In this document: positions 59,732 to 64,000 of the stretch, one piece after another
How the letters are laid out: each line of letters begins with the position of its first letter
How positions within the stretch are numbered: the stretch's first letter is position 1
Source: JBGQOG01 sp052113705
GTDB lineage: Bacteria > Pseudomonadota > Alphaproteobacteria > Rhodobacterales > Rhodobacteraceae
DNA length: 64,000 nt
Reading direction: 5' to 3'
NCBI RefSeq assembly: GCF_052113705.1
Contig: NZ_JBGQOG010000014.1
Coordinates: 62,001 to 126,000, forward strand
Notes under the pieces: model-generated
Told to the model about the DNA's origin: nothing
The model's database searches: none
What the model saw: the letters and a program-made list of their open reading frames with translations, nothing else
Translations under genes and position numbers: made by a program

Positions 59732-60663
59732 GCCGTCACCTCGGCGGCCAGCGCGCCCCCCGCCGGGGTGGTCACAAAGGCATCGGCGCATTGCTTGGCC
59801 AGCGCCCGGACCCGGCCGATATAGGCCTGCCGCTCGGTCACCGAAATCACCCCGCGCGCGTCGAGAAGGTTGAACAGATGCGAGGCTTTGATGCATTGGT
59901 CATAGGCGGGATGCGCCATGACGATGCGGCGGCCTGCCTTGTCCTCGGCCGGGGCCGCCAGAATGCGTTCGCATTCGGCCTCGGCATCCTTGAAATGCTG
60001 CAAGAGCATCTCGGTGTCGGCCTGATCAAAGTTCCAGCGGCTGTATTCCTGTTCGGTCTGGCGGAAGATGTCGCCATAGCTGAGCGCGATCGGCGAGGCC
60101 GGATCGTTGAACGGCATGTCCATCACATGGTCAACGCCGAGCACATACATCGCCAGCCGCTCCAGCCCATAGGTCAGCTCGCCCGAGACCGGTTTGCAAT
60201 CATGGCCGCCGACCTGCTGGAAATAGGTGAATTGCGAGACTTCCATCCCGTCGCACCAGACCTCCCAGCCCAGCCCCCAAGCGCCCAGCGTCGGGCTTTC
60301 CCAGTCATCCTCGACGAAACGCACATCATGCATTTCAAGATCAATCCCGATCGCCTCAAGGCTGCCGAGATAGAGCGCCTGCATGTCCTTCGGCGAGGGT
60401 TTGATCAGCACCTGATACTGATAATAATGCTGCAAGCGGTTCGGGTTCTCGCCGTAGCGCCCGTCGGTCGGGCGGCGCGAGGGCTGCACATAGGCGGCGG
60501 CCCAGGGCGTTGAGCCCAGCGAGCGCAAGGTGGTCGCCGGATGAAAGGTGCCCGCCCCCACTTCCATGTCATAGGGTTGCAAGACCGCGCAGCCCTTGGC
60601 TGCCCAATAGCTCTGCAAACGCAGAATGATCTCTTGAAACGAGCGGGGCGGGGTCTTGGTCAT
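59728..60663 (-). CDS. glyQ: Glycyl-tRNA synthetase alpha chain
   Basis: A 311-residue alpha subunit carrying the catalytic class II core. It contains SFQEIILRLQSYWAAKGC, GAGTFHPATTLRSLGS and YVQPSRRPTDGRYGENPNR. The length is typical. It heads the glyQ-(DUF6446)-glyS-PPDK-like operon and shares a divergent region with the dead-protease gene. Confidence 0.98.
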   Translation of the reverse strand: MTKTPPRSFQEIILRLQSYWAAKGCAVLQPYDMEVGAGTFHPATTLRSLGSTPWAAAYVQPSRRPTDGRYGENPNRLQHYYQYQVLIKPSPKDMQALYLGSLEAIGIDLEMHDVRFVEDDWESPTLGAWGLGWEVWCDGMEVSQFTYFQQVGGHDCKPVSGELTYGLERLAMYVLGVDHVMDMPFNDPASPIALSYGDIFRQTEQEYSRWNFDQADTEMLLQHFKDAEAECERILAAPAEDKAGRRIVMAHPAYDQCIKASHLFNLLDARGVISVTERQAYIGRVRALAKQCADAFVTTPAGGALAAEVTA

Positions 60664-60719
60664 TCAGGGCTCCTGACGCAGCAAAGCGCCCTTTCCCTAG
60701 CCAAGGGGGGCGTGAGGGT

Positions 60720-60751
60720 CAATCGGCGCTTGCGCGCTTGTGCGCCGATTG
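60720..60751. promoter_or_regulatory. 10-bp inverted repeat upstream of glyQ
   Basis: CAATCGGCGC (60720-60729) and GCGCCGATTG (60742-60751), perfect, 12-base loop, between glyQ and the divergent secreted protein gene. Without a T-run. It could be a glyQ leader or an operator. Confidence 0.5.
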
Positions 60752-60855
60752 GCCGGGATTTGGGCGCTTTCGGGGTGACGGCAGGAAACTTCCTGCTACT
60801 TTACGCGACAAATGAACGGCGCCGACGAACAGGCGCGGAAGACAAAGGTAGTGAT

Positions 60856-62826
60856 ATGGGGTTTGGAACACGCGGTGCAGCGCGGTTGATCGGGGCGGCA
60901 ATCTCGACGGCCATTTCGGGGGCGGTCTTTTCGGCGGTGCTGGCGGGAACGGCCTGGGCGCAATCGGCCTGGGTGCAGGTTGAGGCGCAACCGAGCCTGC
61001 GCGAGGGCGAGGCACGGGCGCAGGACTGGTCCGCCACCTTCCCCAATGTCGCGGGCTTTGCGATGTCCACCGGCTGGTATGCCATTGCCCTTGGCCCCTA
61101 CACGCCAGAGGATGCGGCGCAGCAGCTGAAACTTTTGCGCGGTGAGCGGATGGTTCCCGCCGACAGCTATGTCACCGATGGCAGTAAGTTCCGGCAGCAA
61201 TATTGGCCGGTCGGCATGCCGCGCCCGGCACCCGAGCCCACCAACCCCGGCGAGGTCGCGCCCGCTGATCCGCTGGCGGCAAACGCCCCGGAGACCGCCG
61301 CCCCGACCGAACTGCCCGCGCTCACCGCGACGGAGGCGCTCGGCGGCGATACGACAACGGGTGATGCGACAGCAGGTGGTTCGACAACGGGTGGTGCCGC
61401 CACCGTGCCGCCGCTGCCGGCAGAGCTGCTGGTCGGCACCGACACCGCCACCGCCACAGCCCCGGTGATGCCGGGCGCCGCGGCTTTGGGATCGGCCTTG
61501 CCCGACGAAACCCCGCAAGAGGCCGCCGCCTCCGAGGCGCTTCTGGACCGCGAGGGCAAGATGGCCCTGCAAGAGGCGATGAAATGGCAGGGCTTTTACA
61601 CCGCCGCCATCGACGGCTCTTTCGGGCGCGGCACCCGCGCCTCGATGGCCGCCTGGCAATCGGCGCAGGGGTTTGAGCCGACGGGCATCCTGACCAGCGC
61701 CCAGCGCAGCGCCCTTCTGGAGGCCGTAGCCGAAGAACGCCGCGCGCTTGGCCTCTCCCGCGTCACCGAAAAAGAAGCCGGGATCGAGATCGACCTGCCG
61801 CTGGGGCTGGTGGAATTCAGCCGCTATGACCCGCCCTTCGTGCATTTCGAGGCCCGCGATGGCTCGGGCGTGACCGTGCTCCTGATCTCGGAACCGGGCG
61901 ATCAGCAGACGCTGAAGGGTCTATACGACCAGATGCAGACCCTGTCGCTGGTGCCGCTGGAGGGCCCGCGCAGCCGCGAGCGGGGCGGCTTCAGCCTGAC
62001 AGGCAGCAACCCCACCCTCACCTCGCATACGGAAGTCACCCTGAAGAACGGGCTGATCAAAGGCTTTACCCTCGCCTATCCGACCGCGAAAGACGCCGAG
62101 ATGCAGCGGGTGCTGGCGGCGATGCAGGCCAGCATGACGCCGCTCGGATCTACCGCGCTGGACGACAGTCTGGGCGAGCCGCTGCTGGAGCCGAAAGCGG
62201 GGCTGATGTCCGGGCTGGAAGTGCGCACGGCAAAACTCTCGACCTCGGGCTTTTACATCTCGGATCAGGGGGCGGTGCTGACGCTGGCCGGAACCGTGGC
62301 CAATTGCGCCCGGGTGACGGTGGATGGCGATGAGTTCGACACCAATTTTATTGATGCCGACAAGGGGATCGCGGTGCTGACGCCGAAACAGCCGCTTGCG
62401 CCGAAGGGTGTCGCGGCCTTCCAAACCGATGTGCAGCGCGCGGGCAGCGATGTGGCGGTGGCGGGCTATTCCTATCCGCAGGCGATGACCGCGCCGGTGC
62501 TGACCTTTGGCACGCTCGCCGATCTGAACGGCCTGACCGATGGCGCGGCGCGGATGCGGCTGGCGCTGAAGGCGCTGCCGGGCGATGCGGGCGGCCCGCT
62601 CTTTGACCGCACCGGCGCGGTGATCGGCATGCTGACGCCGCCGCCGCTGGATCCCGCGCGCCTGCTGCCCGCCGATGTGACCGAGGCGCTGGAGGCCCCG
62701 GCCCTTGCCCCCGATCTGTCGGTGCATGGGTTCGCGCCGCTGGCCGCCACCGACACGGCGATTCTGGCGCCCGAAGATCTGATGCTGAAGGCGCAGGCGA
62801 TGACCGTTCAGGTCTCGTGCTGGTGA
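60856..62826 (+). CDS. Secreted SPOR/PG-binding protein with catalytically dead trypsin fold
   Basis: A 656-residue protein. Signal peptide to about residue 37 (LAGTAWAQ). A SPOR-like module spans about 38-115 (GWYAIALGPYTPEDAAQQLK). A Thr/Ala/Gly linker (about 125-220) follows, then a PG_binding_1 domain near 237-300 (MKWQGFYTAAIDGSFGRGTR). The trypsin-like part spans about 465-655. Its nucleophile motif reads GDAGGPL (Ser to Ala), and the His box reads VLTLAGTVANC without His, so protease activity is excluded. It resembles a wall-located scaffold. Confidence 0.85.
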   Translation: MGFGTRGAARLIGAAISTAISGAVFSAVLAGTAWAQSAWVQVEAQPSLREGEARAQDWSATFPNVAGFAMSTGWYAIALGPYTPEDAAQQLKLLRGERMVPADSYVTDGSKFRQQYWPVGMPRPAPEPTNPGEVAPADPLAANAPETAAPTELPALTATEALGGDTTTGDATAGGSTTGGAATVPPLPAELLVGTDTATATAPVMPGAAALGSALPDETPQEAAASEALLDREGKMALQEAMKWQGFYTAAIDGSFGRGTRASMAAWQSAQGFEPTGILTSAQRSALLEAVAEERRALGLSRVTEKEAGIEIDLPLGLVEFSRYDPPFVHFEARDGSGVTVLLISEPGDQQTLKGLYDQMQTLSLVPLEGPRSRERGGFSLTGSNPTLTSHTEVTLKNGLIKGFTLAYPTAKDAEMQRVLAAMQASMTPLGSTALDDSLGEPLLEPKAGLMSGLEVRTAKLSTSGFYISDQGAVLTLAGTVANCARVTVDGDEFDTNFIDADKGIAVLTPKQPLAPKGVAAFQTDVQRAGSDVAVAGYSYPQAMTAPVLTFGTLADLNGLTDGAARMRLALKALPGDAGGPLFDRTGAVIGMLTPPPLDPARLLPADVTEALEAPALAPDLSVHGFAPLAATDTAILAPEDLMLKAQAMTVQVSCW

Positions 62827-62884
62827 CCCCGCGCTGACGCGGCGGGCCGGGTGACCGGCCTGCGCAAAGCCCCCCTGCCCGATC

Positions 62885-62912
62885 AAAGCCCCGGTTCCGC
62901 CCGGGGCTTTTT
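62885..62912. terminator. Bidirectional intrinsic terminator
   Basis: AAAGCCCCGG-TTCCG-CCCGGGGCTTT with T-runs on both strands, between the convergent dead-protease and trkH genes. Confidence 0.93.
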
Positions 62913-62916
62913 CGCA

Positions 62917-64000
62917 TCAGCGCCGCCAGAACCGCGGCAAGAGCAGCACCAATACCGAGACCAGCTCCAGCCGCCCCAGAAACATGCCAATGATCATCGC
63001 CCATTTGGCGGTGCCGGGGAATTGGTTAATCGCGCCGTTGCCCGAGACCTCCGGGCCCCAAGCCGGGCCGACATTGGCAATCGAGGTCCAGGCCGCGGTG
63101 ATCGCCGTGCGCGTCTGCAGGCCCGAGAGCGAGAGCACCACGATCAGCACGCCAAACGTCAGGATGAACAGGGTGAAGAACACCATCACCGAATCCACCA
63201 CCTCATCCTCCACCGGCCGGTTTTGCAGCCGCACCGGGGCCACGCGATGCGGGCTGTGCAGCCGCCGGATCTGCGCCTTGATCGCCTGCAACAGGATCAG
63301 CCAGCGAAAGACCTTGATCGAGCAGCCGGTCGAGGCCGTGCAGCCCCCGATCAGCCCGGTGATGATCAGCACCACAAAGGCCAGATGCCCCCAGGTGGTG
63401 ATGTCCTCCGAAGCATAGCCCGTGCCCGAAAAGATCGAGACCACGTTGAAGGTGACTTCGCGCAGGGTGGAGAACAGCGGCGCCTCGTGGCGCATCACGC
63501 GGTAGAGCACAATCACCCCGATCGCATAGGCGGTCCAGCGCAGATAGGCGCGCACCTGCACATCCTCCCAGAACGGCCGCACATGGCCTTGGGTGATCTG
63601 CACAAACCGGATGAACGGCATCGAGGCCAGGATCATGAACAGCGCCGAGGCATATTCGAGCGACCCCTCATAGCGGGTGAAACTGGTGTCGTAATTCGAG
63701 AACCCGCCGGTGCTCATGGTGGTCAGCGCATGCATCACCGCGTCAAAACCGGTCATGCCCAGCATGAAATACACCGCCGCACAGCTCAGCGTCAGCGCGA
63801 CATAGAGCCGGATCATCGCGGTGGAAATATCCAGCGCGCGGGGCAGGATCTTGCCCAGCGTGTCAAACCCTTCCGAGCGGAAATACTGCATGCCGCCGAC
63901 CTTCATCACCGGCAGGAAGATCATCGCGACGATGACGATCCCGAGGCCGCCCAGCCATTGCAGGATGCCGCGCCAGAGATTGGTGCCGGGGGGCAGCTCA
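62917..64000 (-). CDS. trkH: Trk potassium-uptake protein TrkH (5' end missing)
   Basis: The C-terminal 361 codons of a K+ channel subunit; the gene continues beyond the right edge, with QWLGGLGIVIVAMIFLPV at the border. Filter loops are TMSTGGFSN and GGCTASTGCSIKVFRW, and a further one lies near SIANVGPAWGPEVSG. These are the four-repeat (M1-P-M2) pore type of TrkH/KtrB. It works with TrkA, which is not in the window. It ends PRFWRR*. Confidence 0.95.
   Translation of the reverse strand, partial: ELPPGTNLWRGILQWLGGLGIVIVAMIFLPVMKVGGMQYFRSEGFDTLGKILPRALDISTAMIRLYVALTLSCAAVYFMLGMTGFDAVMHALTTMSTGGFSNYDTSFTRYEGSLEYASALFMILASMPFIRFVQITQGHVRPFWEDVQVRAYLRWTAYAIGVIVLYRVMRHEAPLFSTLREVTFNVVSIFSGTGYASEDITTWGHLAFVVLIITGLIGGCTASTGCSIKVFRWLILLQAIKAQIRRLHSPHRVAPVRLQNRPVEDEVVDSVMVFFTLFILTFGVLIVVLSLSGLQTRTAITAAWTSIANVGPAWGPEVSGNGAINQFPGTAKWAMIIGMFLGRLELVSVLVLLLPRFWRR

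Noticed and set aside
1..64000. CRISPR arrays, rRNA operons, prophage structural genes
   Set aside because: No regularly spaced repeats, no rRNA-like sequence and no capsid/tail genes other than the T6SS were seen.

Overview
The window reads as chromosomal DNA from a high-GC alphaproteobacterium of the Rhodobacteraceae (Rhodobacter/Paracoccus-like). Evidence: an irr // fabA-fabB-fabI block, a cutF-cutO copper operon of the Rhodobacter capsulatus type, a glyQ-(small membrane protein)-glyS run, tRNA-Ser(GCU), and very GC-rich third codon positions that create long antisense shadow frames. No species assignment is attempted.

Layout. 1-139: start of a NaChBac-like ion channel, cut by the left edge. 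185-12464 (minus): a type VI secretion operon in transcription order tssA-tssB-tssC-hcp-tagJ-tssE-tssF-tssG-tssH, then an unrecognised 412-residue helical protein. The VgrG/PAAR spike and the TssJ/K/L/M membrane and baseplate parts are not here. 12957-19099: an envelope-energising block. It has a small secreted protein, an ExbB/TolQ-like proton channel, two ExbD/TolR-like proteins joined by a tiny basic ORF, and a TonB/TolA-like protein. A caspase-fold protease carrying a C-terminal CXXCH motif converges on it, and a YceI-OmpA fusion diverges from the caspase. This is the most unusual assembly in the window. 19276-25775: accessory DNA around tRNA-Ser, with a DUF3883 nuclease-like gene, a decayed IS110-type transposase, three surface-glycan genes and a decayed tyrosine recombinase.

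25878-27809: cutF-cutO (copper tolerance) with an RNA hairpin joining the cutF stop to the cutO ribosome binding site. 28152-38252: mostly housekeeping (ychF, trpA, lldD, an MFS transporter, rplY, pth, irr, fabA, fabB, fabI). 38348-45428: a GIY-YIG-like protein, an HxlR regulator with a divergent VOC protein, an alpha/beta hydrolase coupled to a PLP dehydratase, a surface lipoprotein translationally coupled to a Slam-type outer-membrane translocator, and glyoxalase I. 45568-54370: an LdtR-like regulator, sdhE, an HTH protein, aspartate aminotransferase, an L,D-transpeptidase, glmM-folP-folB and a SleB-like hydrolase. 54583-64000: a PPDK-like protein with a diverged ATP-grasp half, glyS, a DUF6446-like protein, glyQ, a secreted SPOR/PG-binding protein with a catalytically dead trypsin fold, and trkH running off the right edge.

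Several neighbours share envelope themes: the T6SS and its Tol/caspase neighbour, the Slam pair, and the LdtR-like, Ldt and SleB genes. Function is inferred from sequence alone. No database search was run.
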